A DNA stretch of 64,000 bases from Prostheceraeus crozeri (GCA_907163375.1 CAJQUW010008638.1:62001-126000); one strand, 5' to 3'. Shown: positions 1-12,729, numbered from the stretch's first letter. Translations and numbers: made by a program. The notes: a model not told the origin generated them from the letters alone.

Positions 1-90
1 TCATAAATGGGCAGTATTCTTGTAGTTACTGTACAATAACCGGTATTTACCGGTCGTAGGAGTGCTGGAGTGTCGGAGAAGTGTGTGTTC

Positions 91-477
91 AAACTCAGAC
101 TGGATTAGTAGAACACTCTTCCACCGGTTAGAGCACTGTACAAACTCATTTTCCATGTATCACCAAGAACTTTTCTGGAAAATCTTATCATTTTTTGAAA
201 AAATCGGTTTTTTTCGCGGTTTTTTCCGGTTGTTCGTGTAAGGAAAGTGCTGGAAGTTGCTGTACAAACTCAGTTTTTAGCTCTTGTATCTAAATTTTTC
301 CATCGGAATGCTGTACAAACTCGTTAACCAGGTAGCACCAATAATTACACCAATTTTTCGAATTTAAATTTGAATTTTGAAGGTGAAGGAGTTCGAATTT
401 TGAAAAAATGTTTGGCTGTACAAACTCTGCGTCATCAGTAGTACCTAAACATGTGGTTTCCCATTCTGTACAAACTC
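91..477 (+). repeat. Cluster of CTGTACAAACTC repeats
   Basis: The exact 12-mer CTGTACAAACTC, or a one- or two-base variant, occurs six times on the same strand, at about 91, 136, 260, 311, 416 and 466. The intervals are irregular at roughly 45-125 bp. The sequence between copies is AT-rich and not obviously conserved, so this is not a simple tandem array. Irregular clusters like this are typical of subterminal motifs of hAT-like or Helitron-like DNA transposons, which may have their other end outside the window. No coding potential is seen here. Confidence 0.6.
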
Positions 478-2893
478 TATTCAAAAAGTTGGTGTTGAAG
501 TTGGTGCTAACTTCAACGACATGAGTGTGGCTGCATATTTTAATATGGAGTTGTGTTGAATGCTAATAAATATTCAATAAAAGTTTATATTCGAATCGAA
601 TCGAATGATAGAAAACATACCTAGACCTACTTATGTTTAATTTCTATTCTGCGATTTACTCAGCCATGTATATCGTTAGGTTTTAACCATTGAGAAGATA
701 AGATCACTAAATATTTTTCATATTTTCTGGATAGCTATTGAAAGACAAATTAAGCAATCAGGGTAAAGTGTCTTCATTTCTCTCAGATTTTATTCACTAC
801 GCTTTATCAGTCATCCTTTTTTTCGAATGACATTCTGACTCTAGATTATGAATTAGTGGATGTTGATTTGACATGGGACTAGCGCTTGACTTTGTTTGCA
901 GCTTGATGATAAGGACTAGCTTTGCAAAGGGATATACAGTATGTATCGGATAGTGGCATCGGATGTACCAACCATAAAATGATATAATCCAATTTTCTCT
1001 ATGATTTATTGTACATACATGTGCATGTAGTAGTTATGACCCCACCTTGCTGGTTAGTACTTGACTACGTACGATGTTTCTGGAGCACAAATTTCATCTA
1101 CGATGTAGGGTCAAGTTTCACTTGTAGGAGGTAATTGTGCCTTATGTTTGCTACTTTTGGTGTACATCAATCATAAGGACATCTTGGCGGGTTCACATTC
1201 TTATCTGCGTAGATACTCAATATTTCTTACCCCATAATTCTAATTTTCTTTTCTTTGGAAAGAGCCAAATTCTATTTGATGGAATGAACCTCACTTTTAT
1301 TTTCTTAACGTCGATTCATTTCAGCTATTAATTACATGAATTCATTTCCTGGAGATAGCTATAGATAATAGCTGAAACAGACCACCCAGCCGATTCGAAT
1401 TTAAAAAAGCGAATAAAACGAATCATCAACTTAGGAAAGTGAAAAAAAGCGAACCCATAACTTTTACATCAAGCGATGCAGAATAGCGTTGTAAGGACAT
1501 ACTATGATAATAGCGTTATAACGACATACATATTACGAGTATAATGACAGTCAAACCATGCACTACTACAAAAATGATGACTTGACGGAGTACCTCATTG
1601 GAGGCATTTTTATTGCTTCTTGTTAAGCGATTCGCAAGTGCACCAGACCATATTTATAGATAAACCAGCTTTTGTATTCTATTAATGATCAGACATATAA
1701 CCAGCAATCGATTTAGATTGCTTCAATTTTAGACAAATAATGTAGATTCCAACATAGTTTCATAGGACAGTTGAAACATAGTGCTGAAAAAAACCAACAA
1801 GAATACTGCTAGAAAATTCAGCAGAATGAAGATGATTTTATAATTTGTGGTTAAGGAAATTTCTCTAACCGCCAACTAATAAAATAGTCGAGAGCTTTTG
1901 CTTCCTTTATGTGAATATTCCAAAGCATATTGATATTTTCAAGTATTTGTTAGATAGGTCTATCAAATCAAGTCATGAGAAGTGGATCATATCACGAATT
2001 AAGGATCATTAATTAGGTTTTACAACAATATGGCCATTATTTCATGGAGTGATAGAATGTACACCAAAGGTTTCATCTGATAATCACTGGAGTTTTCCTC
2101 ACTACTCGTAAGCTTAATACTATGCTAATAATATTCCTCACTAGGATGCATTTTTGCAAAGAAAGATAATGCTTATAGTTAATCTGTATTATTGAAGCAA
2201 AATTGATCTTTTATTAAATGGGCACTGTTGCAAACGCTAATTCAGATGTAGAAGTGTCAACTTTATATTCACGATGAATGAAATTGATATTGCTCAATTA
2301 TGTAGTCCTATAGTGATTAGATAAATAATACATCTAAAATGGATTTTTTACGACAATGGACGGTTGCCAAAGAGAGAAAATTATGTAGTAAATGATTTAC
2401 ATTCGAGTGGGTTCTTTACAGACCCTTTCCGTCAAGCTTTTAACTATGAGTGGGCCTATTCCAGAGATCAAAACTGCCTCTTATGAGACTTCCCTTCGAC
2501 ATATCGTACTTTTTCAATCAAAACTTAGTAGGCCTATACATCAATATTGTAAATATACATCAATTTTCTAGATCAAAATTGATGAAAACCGACGATAAAT
2601 GACAATATTGGATAAATCTTTGAAAATATTCCATAAAATACTATCACTATGCGGCCTACTTCAAAGGCCAATTATCAAGATCATGCTCCATGCACGTATA
2701 CTAAAAAATGCAACCAAGTCCAAGCTTTGAATTGAATTGGAAATTGCCAATTTGGAAAGATGTTGATTTTATTCTCTCTATATTTTCCGACGATTATATT
2801 TTCGTCTTCGTAATTTTATAATAATCAAACAGTCAAAGCTCGGTAATTAAGACAATAAATACCAGGTTTCAATGTCTTAATTAAACAATATAC
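478..2893. other. AT-rich stretch without recognisable genes
   Basis: I see no gene, RNA gene or transposon domain here. Visible simple structure is limited to TCGAA repeats near 591-607 and the short tandem duplication at 1482-1529. The short reading frame at 1137-1331 has no recognisable domain. It could hold introns or upstream sequence of the STAT gene. Confidence 0.4.
1482..1529. repeat. Two-copy 27-bp tandem repeat
   Basis: AATAGCGTTGTAAGGACATAC is followed 27 bp later by the near-identical AATAGCGTTATAACGACATAC, with two mismatches in 21 bases. This is a short local duplication with no assigned role. Confidence 0.7.
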
Positions 2894-2913
2894 ATATATA
2901 TATATATATATAT
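2894..2913. repeat. (AT)10 microsatellite
   Basis: An uninterrupted AT dinucleotide run of 20 bases, of the kind common in AT-rich animal introns and intergenic DNA. Confidence 0.9.
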
Positions 2914-5900
2914 GCCAAATATACAAAAAGTTCCACGGCCGTATGATCTTGATTAACCGAAGTCTTAATTATCCGTGTCTGAATTAAAGAGTTTCGACTT
3001 TATCTTGGCTCTTTCCAATTCAATTCAAAACATGACAAATGGCTCAGACAATTTATCTAAAACCAAGTCCAAGTTTTACGATGCAGGGTTCTTATTGTGT
3101 TGGATCGTTGACACCACTTTCTCTCGTTGAATTTTATGTGGGCATTTCTATTTACTAACGCATTTCCCAGAAGTCACGGGTTGTTGAAGCACACGAAATA
3201 AGTCAATGCCGCAGTCAGACTATTTTCAAAAATACTGCATTACGCCTACTGGTAGATGTAGTATTCTTCAATCTATAACTCAGAAAGTTTCAGGAGGTTA
3301 GATAAAAGTAGGCTACACATATCCGATCATATCAGCATCAAATCAATGTCTTTATTAGTAGATACAAAATGATTATTATTCACATCAACTTTTTGTCTTG
3401 TTACACGTACTTCACGAAAATCACAGTGAAAGTGACAGTATAATAAAAAACATTCCTTTGTGTTTGACATCATCTCAATTTCTTAAGCCTATTTCTGAAA
3501 ATTATGCAATGCACCTCACTGATTCGCATAAACTGAACAGTTGTTTCACTAATCCAACATCAATCTTCTAAGACAACTCGGTAGTAGGCCTCCCATGAAT
3601 CTCAGGCAAGCCGGCATGGATTTATGTCTCCAGTTCCTTGACTGATAAATACGATGATTCATTTGTAGCATGCGCTTTATGCATGTACCGTACTTTCAAC
3701 ATGCATCAATGCAGCTCATATGAAAGCTATAGCACCATGGCCTCAAAGTTGCTGTAAAAAAATTGTGCATGCACCGGAATGCACTACGACAAGGCTTTGC
3801 CTTCAGGAATAGCTACAACATGACTTTTTTGCTAATAAGGGTACATTTTCCAATTCCTATGTAATATAAATTACTACATAAGAGGATGCAATTGCTAGAT
3901 CGGAATTCAATTGTAAACACATGGATGATAGCATGACTAAAGTAAAGGCCAACATGACAGAGTCGCGTTGTCAACATGCAAAAAAGCCTGTACTACGAAG
4001 CACATTTTCTTGCTCTACCGAAAAAACCGAAAAATAAACGAATGCCATTCGATTAAAGCGAAAATTCAGGCATATTTTCGAAAAAGCGAAAAGAACGAAT
4101 GTCTGAATGGTCTGCTGAAATTAATCGACCGCAAGAAAATAAAAACAAAGTTCATTCCATCAATAGAATTTGGCTCTTTTCAAAGAAAAGAAAGTTATGA
4201 CCAATAGGCAAGGATTCTTTCCATAATTCTAATCGCGTCTGTATACATATGCAAAATGCACCTGACATTGTGGCGCAGACATATCAGCTACAGAATCAGA
4301 ACCGTGGTAATTACAGTAGAATCATGATTCATGGACATAGTGCAATAGATTGCAGTGAGAATCCAACATCACAAGCATATCACAGCGTTGCAAGTCGTGT
4401 CGAGCGAGATGAGACTGCAAATGAAAGAGAACAATTGGAGTAACTTTCGGCCAACGAAGAGAAACGATTCGAAATTTTTCGAGTCGACTAATTTCCTATT
4501 AGTAGCGCATTCATGAATCGAATCGAATCTTGAAGCTTCGCAAGTTCCTATCGAACAATTGTGATGTTAGGGCTTGAATCATTGATTGATTTGATGCAAT
4601 AGTTGCACGCTGCATAATAATACTGTCAGGACCTTTGCATCAAATTAATCAATGATCAGTTATGATGTAAATAGTAAAAAATCTATAGTTATTCTTTATC
4701 AGATGTGATAAGAAAATTACAATTACTTCAACCAAAGTCTAAAATTGAGCACTTGTTTCACGGTATCCCCATTGAGAATCGTTGCAGTTCACTGCAAATG
4801 AAATTTGACTGAATTACCAGCTGCACTTGTTTTCTTCGGCACCTTGGATCTATCATTAAACTCATTTCATTCATTGTTGATTGCATTTACGATGTGGCTT
4901 CAGATGCTTTAGTGGACATCGGTCCCCGCTAATGATCTTGATGCGGCCAGTCATTATTTTAATGAAATCTTTATTCATTGATCTTCTACTAATAAGAGCT
5001 GATCATAAAAACTTATAACTGGGAGAACTATTGAACTTATTTGAATAAAACTTGCATATTCGCATTCCTTACATCACAAGGATTCTGAGGATACCAAACA
5101 TGAGCATTTTTGATGAAAAAAGTGAGAATATACCATTTTCAGTCAAAAGACGGGAACAGGGGGGTTAGGGAGGGCTAAGCCCCCTAAAATTTTCACCTAC
5201 TTCCATCAACAGCGAAACTTTCAGCCAGACACATTGATAACAGAATATGGTCTAATTCATCCATCGGTAGACTAAATCAAACAAAGCAAAACAATCATTT
5301 CCAAAACATTTCAGAGTAATTTCTTCTTAATTGTCACCCCCATATATGTGTCTCTTGTCACGTGACTCTTGATTGTGTATGAATGAAGTAGAGGTCAGTA
5401 CAGCGAGTTCAGAGATGCATAGCTCCACCCGTTGATACAGGACCCCACAGATTTAGATTCGTCAATCAGTTTGCAGGAGATGCGTTGAGCGGGAATTTTT
5501 CACTTGGGCTACGAGAACTTCCTTTATGATTGTAGTAGTTCTCGAAGTCCTATTCGTCAATGGAATTATGTCTTCGGGGATGGAGCTGCAGTCATATTAA
5601 GCGCATAAAATCATTACTGCATTCGGAAAGTCGAAGGAAATCGCTGTCTGAAATCGTTGCAAAAATCAAAAGTACTAACGATGAAACCAGGTCACCTGGG
5701 TCAAGGGCATTATTCTGTGACTCAGTCAATCACCTGGTTTTTCGTTTTTGGGTTTTTCTGCTTGTGTAGCCATAGAGCAAGCTTGTAGCTAAATTGTGAA
5801 GTCAGAAGGATCTGTTATGTACATGCACATGCACAATCTATTATACATAATTCTATGAACTTGCAATCCACAAGGTGATTGATAATGTAATTAATTATTG

Positions 5901-6100
5901 TTCAGCGGCGAAAGACAAGCAAGGATTCAGTGTACAAGTCGCTTTTTTAAAGGAACATATGATTATCACTAGACAGCACAGCTACGAAAGAGCCGCCATG
6001 TGACAGTTTTCAGAAAATTGATAGTTTTCGTGAGTTCATAATTTTTCAACTTTTGGCACTTTACAGTATACGTAGAAATACTACAATTTTTCACTATATC
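2914..6100. other. Non-coding stretch with a SINE-tail copy
   Basis: No gene can be supported. Small open frames at 3968-4207, 4249-4443 and 5560-5769 have no recognisable domain, and I do not call them. The one clear relationship is at 4847-4882, which matches the 3' part of the SINE near 12.8 kb. A/T-rich words such as GCGAA and CGAAT recur around 4020-4110 without a fixed period. Confidence 0.4.
4847..4882 (+). repeat. SINE 3'-region fragment
   Basis: This 36-bp segment matches 12824-12859, the part just downstream of the tRNA-like head of the 12.73-kb SINE, at 32 of 36 positions (GATCTATCATT...CATTGTTGATT). No tRNA-like head is visible upstream. It is probably a 5'-truncated or decayed copy of the same SINE or of the LINE that supplies its tail. 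Confidence 0.5.
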
Positions 6101-6103
6101 ACA

Positions 6104-6304
6104 GCATTTGATCTTTGTAAACGATTCGTACTATCAGTGTTTAAACTCTATGCCCGATACCTCGCTATGCGATGTAGTGGCGAAAAATGAAATGGAATTC
6201 TTTTTTTACAATTTCAAAGCATTTGATCGAGATCAACGATTCGCACCATCAGCATTTAAAATCTATACCCGGTGCCGCGCTAACGTTGAAGCTGCGAAAA
6301 ATGA
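6104..6304. repeat. Diverged tandem repeat, period 115 bp
   Basis: The block at 6104-6190 (starting GCATTTGATC and ending GCGAAAAATGA) is repeated at 6219-6304 in the same orientation, with scattered substitutions. Open frames across both copies follow the repeat and have no recognised domain. Confidence 0.65.
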
Positions 6305-7167
6305 AGGGAGGGGCAATGGCTTCCCTAAATTTTAGAAGTTTGAATTTTTTGTATGGCTTTTCACTTGGACCGGGCTGGAACCGGCTAATTTTTTTGTAAT
6401 CGGTTAAATGAGGATGCTCATATGCTCATATTCACTCAGATGCTATACTCAAAAATTGACTGTCTTATTAGTATGTTTTTTGGCCTACATTTTTTCAGGA
6501 AATGCTTTTAAAAAGTGTGATGCTTAGAGGTCAACTTCGATATTCACAAAATCACATAATTAGTCGCTTAGCCTGCCAGCAATTGACGGAAATAATTTAA
6601 AAAATCCGCTCGTAGGAGCATGGTACTTTTGATTGAAAATGACTGCTACATGTATGTTCAAAATAGTAGTATTTTTGTAGGTTGATTTAGGTTTGTATAT
6701 TTGCCATGTTAAATAATAGCAAGCTTCAGCCTGAATGTAGAAAGCTGAAACTAATAAACAGTAGTAAACCAGTAGTCCAAATTCAAAAGAGAGCTCAGAA
6801 AATGCTTGTTCTCCTCGTGCCTGATTCATTATCATACTGACATGTTTTTTATTGAAACATTAATTGAGTAATTTTCATACTTTGAGCACTGCTCAGCAAA
6901 TACAATAGCGGATACGTCTATCATAGCTCATTCAAAAACTGAAAATGCAAGCTCTCAAATGATGTATGGCACGTTGTTGTGCGACGCGATTGGAGGACAT
7001 GAGAATCGATCGAATCTCAGCGAAAAAATAGGTGGTCCATTTTTTATGATCAGCTCTTTCGCTACCGGAGTCTTCCTCTCAATATACCTGGTATATTAAA
7101 TGGAAAATGACGAAATCGCAGAGCCAGTTTGGATCAGGTTAATAGCTATGGTTAATATACCTGGATA

Positions 7168-7247
7168 TACAGGGTGATCGCGATCTTCTTGCGGATTTTC
7201 TTTGTGGCCACAAAGGAAATCCGCAAGAAGATCGCGATCACCCTGTA
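7168..7247. repeat. 80-bp near-perfect palindrome
   Basis: Two directly abutting 40-bp arms (7168-7207 and 7208-7247) are reverse complements with a single mismatch. The ends read TACAGGGTGATCGCG and CGCGATCACCCTGTA, and the centre is TTTGTGGCCACAAA. The DNA is GC-richer than its surroundings. There is no loop, so it could extrude as a cruciform or fold as one long hairpin RNA. It may be a head-to-head dimer of a small transposon end. No target duplication was recognised. Confidence 0.85.
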
Positions 7248-7461
7248 TTATGTGGAAACACTACAAAATAAGCATATTTAAGATATGAGATGGAATTCTT
7301 CACTTAAAGCAACAGCAATTTATTACAGGGACTTATAATATGGTACATGAGCTTGAAAGTAAATTGTCATAAAATCAAATTCACAGTTTGAATGTAATTC
7401 ATGATAATTATTAGATTATAAAGTGACCAAGCACCTGAATAACAGAGAAACAGCTCTTAGG

Positions 7462-7575
7462 TTAGAATAACACTTCTTTTTTCATCCAATTACGGATTTG
7501 ACTACGTTGAAAACCAGTTTCATTCGCCAGGCTGTGCAAGGATTCTCCTTTTTTGAAGTGTTCGTCTCCACGGAT
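7462..7575 (-). pseudogene. Helix-turn-helix (Psq/pogo-type) fragment
   Basis: The minus strand encodes about 35 residues ending in a stop, including HFKKGESLHSLANETG and IRNWMKK. The pattern (charged helix, GES, hydrophobic pair, turn, then a helix ending in W-K-K) is that of the DNA-binding helix-turn-helix at the N-terminus of pogo/CENP-B-like transposases. Nothing downstream shows a DDE domain, so this is at most an isolated fragment. The reading frame upstream runs through the CATAGTATGAAA repeats and is not trusted. Confidence 0.35.
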
Positions 7576-8545
7576 ATACCCGCGAGGAAATAAGCGGGTA
7601 TGATCATAGTATGAAAGTGAAATTTTTTTTGTACACAAATCATAGTATGAAGATTTCATACGCAGTTCATAGTATGAAAATTTTATGCGCAAATCATACT
7701 ATGAAAATTTCATACTGCCATTTCTCATCCGCGCAGGGGTTCGCTCCATGCCTAAATTCTGCGCGAATTTTCGTAGTGCAATCATCTATATTAAATCGTA
7801 TTAAATCATTCTACAGCGATATTCCTTCCTTCCTATGCTGATCACTGAAATCTTTACGTTCATGATTACGAAGAGATAGAGTTTTTAATAAAAATAATAA
7901 ATTCTTTATTTTAGAAATTTTATTTTTTTAAGAAATAGAGTTTACCCGGTAAATACATAAAATCAGACCTTCAACATTTTACTGCTGAATCCAAACCTCT
8001 CACTAATGACACTTCTCCAGGCCTGTGGCAGGTCCTCTATTTCCTCTCTTTTTGTCCCTCTCCTCTTAAATGCTCCATTTTAGAAAATTTCCTCTAAAAA
8101 TGTATTAATGTTGATAATGATGTGTCGTTTTTAAAGACATCAGTAGGGAAAATATACAAGTATACGTCGAACAGATTTTGAATGTGTTTTTTGGTCCCTA
8201 TACATGGATTTAATGTTATCTAATATATATAATTTACAGGTGGAGTTTACATTAATGATGCTCAGGTCAGTGTATTCGTTCTTGTTCAGGGCTTGTTTTT
8301 CTCAGGACTCGTCATCAAGTGATCCGATCGGAGAAATGAAGAAGGCAATATTCATTAAAGACTGATTCACAAATCCAATCAGACCTATCTTTTCCTGTGT
8401 TCAGACTGTACGAAACTTGTCAGTCCGTCATTGACTTAAAAGCTTAAAAACTTTCGAAGCCAAAATCCATTTCATTGTCTCAGTTTCATCGGTTTTTGAC
8501 AAATTTGAACGTTTTTTCCAAACGGAAGGCGCGCTAGTACATTTA

Positions 8546-9593
8546 TTGTACACTCAGTTGTCTGATTTGATCAGAATGTTACTGTTGAGGTTCATCCGAC
8601 CGAACACTGTTGCACAAAAAGAAGGACATCAGCTTTTCGAAATTGACATGGAATGTACTGAAAACCAACTTGAGACAATTCACATAGGGGTAAAAGCAGA
8701 ATCGTTACTCAAACAGGGCACTCCATCACAGCACTTGAGTTTTCGAGCCGATGTCAAAAGGTTTCACGTCGCGGTTGCGGGACACCTATTGAAAAAGCTC
8801 CCACTTTCTAATCCTGTTTTGAAGTCTTTGCGGTGCATGAGCCCTTCATGTAGAACGGAAAAAACGGATTGACTCATGTCAAAATATTAAGCCAAAACTT
8901 GAAAGCTGTTGTGAAGCCAAACAAGATTGATTCACTCGTGGATGAATGGATGCAATATTCCATCGAACCATTGATCCAGGAGTCGTGGCACTCTTCCGTT
9001 CTAGTCGACGCATACTGGAGCAAAGTATTTCAAATTAAGCGGACTGATGGACAGATTAAGTACCCAATTTTTACAAAGTTGAGTAAGGCAGTACCGTATT
9101 GTGCTTCTTTCACGGAAGTGCAGATGTTGAAAGAGGCTTTTCACGGAATAAGTTCTTGATGGGCACTACTAGAACGTCTTTGTCTCTTCAAAGTATTAAG
9201 GCTCTTAGAACTATTAATGACAGCTTGATGTCGTTGGGAGGGAAACCTGAAAATTTGCCGATAACAAAGTCGCTGATAGAAAGAATGACCGCTGCTCGAG
9301 CCACCTACAAAGACAGCATACAGAAATCAAAAGCGTCAAAAAGTAAGGAAGATACATCCAAAGCCGAAGCGGAACAAAAACAGGTCGAAATTGAAAAAGA
9401 AAATATCAATTCAAGATTGCGGGAATTCCACGATATGGATCGAATAATGGAGAGAGAAATGTCCGTGGCAAATAATTTGATGAAAGAAGCTAGTGCAAAA
9501 ATCAAAACAGCAATCCAAAATAAGAATATCGAGAATATTGGAGTAGCACAAGCTATGATGGAAAGTGCTCAACCGAAGCTGGATGAGCTATGA
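8546..9593 (+). pseudogene. hAT-like transposase, C-terminal half, broken
   Basis: Three frames in succession (8546-8872, 8869-9159, 9099-9593) encode the C-terminal half of the transposase that is intact at 26174-28717. The first matches the segment before the dimerisation region (LKKLPLSNPVLKSL against LKRLPIRNRLLRDAL). The next two carry the hAT C-terminal block around HGSADVERGFSRNKF, including the glutamate that serves as third catalytic residue in hAT enzymes. A ~110-residue lysine/glutamate-rich coiled-coil tail follows. Two frameshifts separate the pieces, and the N-terminal zinc finger and first catalytic aspartates are not seen. It is an old, non-functional relative of the 26-kb element and much diverged from it. 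Confidence 0.75.
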
Positions 9594-9599
9594 GCTACA

Positions 9600-12150
9600 A
9601 CAAATGCAAAATAAACAGAACGCAAATAAGCGAAAGTTCACGGAGAATCTGTCTCATTCAAGATCTAGGCCATTGCCTAAGCAATGCCTAAAATTGCAGA
9701 TGGTAAGTCGACTGATTTTCGACTAAACTACGTTGTTAAAGGTTAAATTATCACTTTCAGATTTCTCTCGATCTACATTCAAAAAACAATTGATGTAAAG
9801 TTTCTTGAGAAAAAGGCTATTATTCCAAAGGTACGTCTACGAGTATATTGCATCATGAAGTCTACATCCTCTATACAAATCTTTCATCTTCAGATTTTGA
9901 TGCCGCCAAGAGAATTCTCAAATGCTGGAGTTGATACATAGTGCCGTTGAACAATTTGTATAACAAGCATCATGTTACACAAACTTGTCAATTTGTTTCA
10001 ATAAATAGATAGTTTAAAAATGTTCTTTATTCAATCCATATGTAAATCACACACCAACAGAATATACAGAACATATCAGAACCAACAGAGCTCCTTGACG
10101 GGAACAGAAAAAGATATATAGGATGTATTTACAACGGAAAAATGTGTGTTCAGTTGAATGGTTCTAGCGGGGTGATGGACAAGCGGTATATAGGGAACTA
10201 GTTCTAGAGACAATTCATTGAGTTGAAAAACCGTTTTTTGCTGTGCAATTTTCCAAACACACTTGCAGATACCACAAATAAGTTAGAATTTTGCAAAAGA
10301 ATCATTTTTCACTTCCTCTATTTTTAGCGTCAAAATTCCTCTATTTTTTGTAAGTAAGCGCCACAGGCCTGCTTCTCCCATTACATAACCATCAATGCTG
10401 GCTATACAGCAAATCAGTTGATCTGTTCCAACAGATCTTCCAAGGATATTACCCTGATCTTCAAATGATAATTTAATCTACTATTCCGGGAATAACATTT
10501 AAAATGAAAATAAAATGACTTTGATAGTTCATGTTTCCCAAATTACATGATATTAACCTATACATTCGTCAAGTCCAGAGAATAATGCTAGTGATTAAAA
10601 TACTGTTAAGGCTTTCTATAGCAATAGAAATTAGAAAAAATCTTTTACAATATGACGGTATACACGCAAAATAATACAGTACATCCCATAAGTCAACTGG
10701 GGAAGTTATCAGGCCTGAGAATGACGGCATGACCGGAATATGATGAATAAATTATTCACATCGTCATTATCGAGTGGGATTTAATAAACTGTCTTTCATT
10801 GAATGAGTGACACATCCCAGCATCAATATATGTAAACAACGTCATAATGTCAAGAAAATCTTTAATTTAATCTTCCTTTCTGAAAATCCTGAATATTTCT
10901 AGTTTGGGACCTACTGATGATATCCCGGAAAGGCATCGGTTGCATGTCTGCCCAAAATAGGTATAGAAATCAGAATTCAGTTGCAAAATACAATATATTC
11001 TACTATAGTGCAAATAAGTAACACAGGTATTTTTGTAGGCAGACATCTATTAAAGGTAGACAATGCACCTGTGCACTCTTCAGTGAAGATCAGTCAAATT
11101 CTGACGATGGACTAAAAGAAATCGTTGTTAATAATAATAATAAAGGCTCATTAACGTTTATCCATCATTCGTCATGGTGGGTTAGTAAGTACAGTACCGA
11201 CTTCTGTGGTTGACATGTTGATCTGTGTTTATTTATCCTGTCCTTGACGTGCGGCTGATAACTGAAATATCACAATGTCAATGATCCTGGCTGGGCATAT
11301 AGATAGGGGAGACTGTGCATATACATGACAAAAATCAAGATCTGGAATACTTTGGGAGAAAGCAGTGCCGGTGACTTAAGTTATTCAGAGCTTAATTTTT
11401 TAAATCTGGACATATCTTCCTATTATGGCCAGCCAAAAGCATTGACATTGATATCTCATTTATCATCCAAGCGGCAAAACCATGATAAACAAACGCAGAT
11501 CAATATGTTCTGCCGTTCTTTATCTTGCTCAACCATTTCGATATCATATGCTAGTTTGAACCATTTCCAACCGTACTGATGGGCTCTTGAAGGCGAAACG
11601 CAATGTTTGCGGCTGCAAAGGAAATAGTGCTTCAGCTGTTAAAATCTGAGATCATTCTGTCAATCTTCAAGTCTAAATATAAGGGGCATTGATGTGTGCT
11701 ACAAATGAGAGCCGCTGCATATTAAATTTTCGTTTAGCATTAATAGGAACATGCATTGTGATGGTTCATGACTAATTATCACCAGAATTAGAATACTACG
11801 CATTTCCAGAACTTTTTGACTATTCTTAGTCCACACCAACTGCAAAATATAATCCACACAGCCTTCACAGTAAACCATCTACAAGAAAAATGACTTAGGT
11901 TCGATCGTCAAATAATGAAATAGTTTCTTTAGCTGACGAATCAACAAGCTCATTCACAATGGTCTCTTCTTCGTCTTCATCGTTTGTCTGTTCATCGATA
12001 TCATGTGCATGTTCTTTGTGGTTCCGCCACTGATTTTTAGTTTCTTGATTCACCTGTCTTGCGACGCGGTTCACGGCAGCGATTGTACAAATGTTCTCTA
12101 GCAATAAACAGCTAGCTCTGTAAGCAAAAAATTTTAAAAACCTAACTTTT
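9600..12150. other. Non-coding interior of the inferred hAT relic
   Basis: No gene is supported. Just after the transposase relic, a possible in-frame continuation of its lysine-rich tail runs to about 9700, ending at a GTAAGT donor-like site. A short hairpin, CATTGC-ctaa-GCAATG, lies at about 9673-9690. The rest is AT-rich DNA without recognised domains. The frames at 11325-11579 and 11895-12104 are not recognised. Confidence 0.35.
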
Positions 12151-12729
12151 TAGCACTACTATGAAATTTTCATACTATGATTTGAGTATGAAAAATTCAG
12201 TAAAATCATACTATGAAATTTTCATACCATGATTTGAGTATCATTTTAGTATGAAAATTTCATTTTTCATGCGTTTGAAAAATTCATGCTCAAATCATAG
12301 TATGATTCATACCCACTTATTTCCTCACGGGTATCCTTTATTTTCTTTCGTGACATCTGCATGTTACCCACACGTTTGCCGACAATGGATTCCATAAGAA
12401 CGTAGTAGCCGGTAATATCCAATAGGGATGTGCAGCAATGAAGGACGATCAATGATTGGCTGTCACATGAGATCACAAGATGAGTACAGTACTTGATTTC
12501 CAAGAATCAGCAGAAGTGTTTTTTCCAAGAAAATTGTTGAATGCTACAAAGACAATGAAAGTTTAGATAATGATAGTCAATATACCCAGTATATCAAGTG
12601 GAAAACTCCGGTACTTGTATATCGATAGTCACAAGTTTGACGAAATATTTAATCACTGACTATAATTGCTATGACAACTTATGTGTGATGGTGAGGGTAT
12701 AATCCTGCCAATTGAGCTCGGTCTCATAA

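Larger units (their letters stand above)
7572..12336 (+). mobile_element. Inferred degraded hAT-like DNA transposon
   Basis: Two inverted ends enclose the transposase relic at 8.5-9.6 kb. The left end (7572-7614) begins GGATATACCCGCGAGGAAAT, and the right end (12296-12336) is its reverse complement with a 2-bp gap and few substitutions (GGATACCCGTGAGGAAAT). Inside both ends lie several copies of a CATAGTATGAAAATTT-like motif, in both orientations (7603-7725 and 12150-12300). The 4.77-kb length is close to the 4.28-kb intact element in the STAT intron. I could not find a target-site duplication. The boundaries are therefore inferred, and the ends could instead be separate copies of a palindromic repeat. 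Confidence 0.45.

Noticed and set aside
91-477. CRISPR array
   Set aside because: The repeated word is only 12 bp, the spacing varies widely, and the context is an animal genome.
2894-2913. TATA-box promoter
   Set aside because: It is a plain AT dinucleotide run with no gene start downstream.
4249-4443. Upstream STAT coiled-coil exon
   Set aside because: The frame is open and hydrophilic, but it has no recognisable STAT motif, no clear acceptor/donor pair and no matching phase.
6108-6399. Two overlapping small genes
   Set aside because: Both frames follow the 115-bp tandem repeat and have no recognisable protein features.
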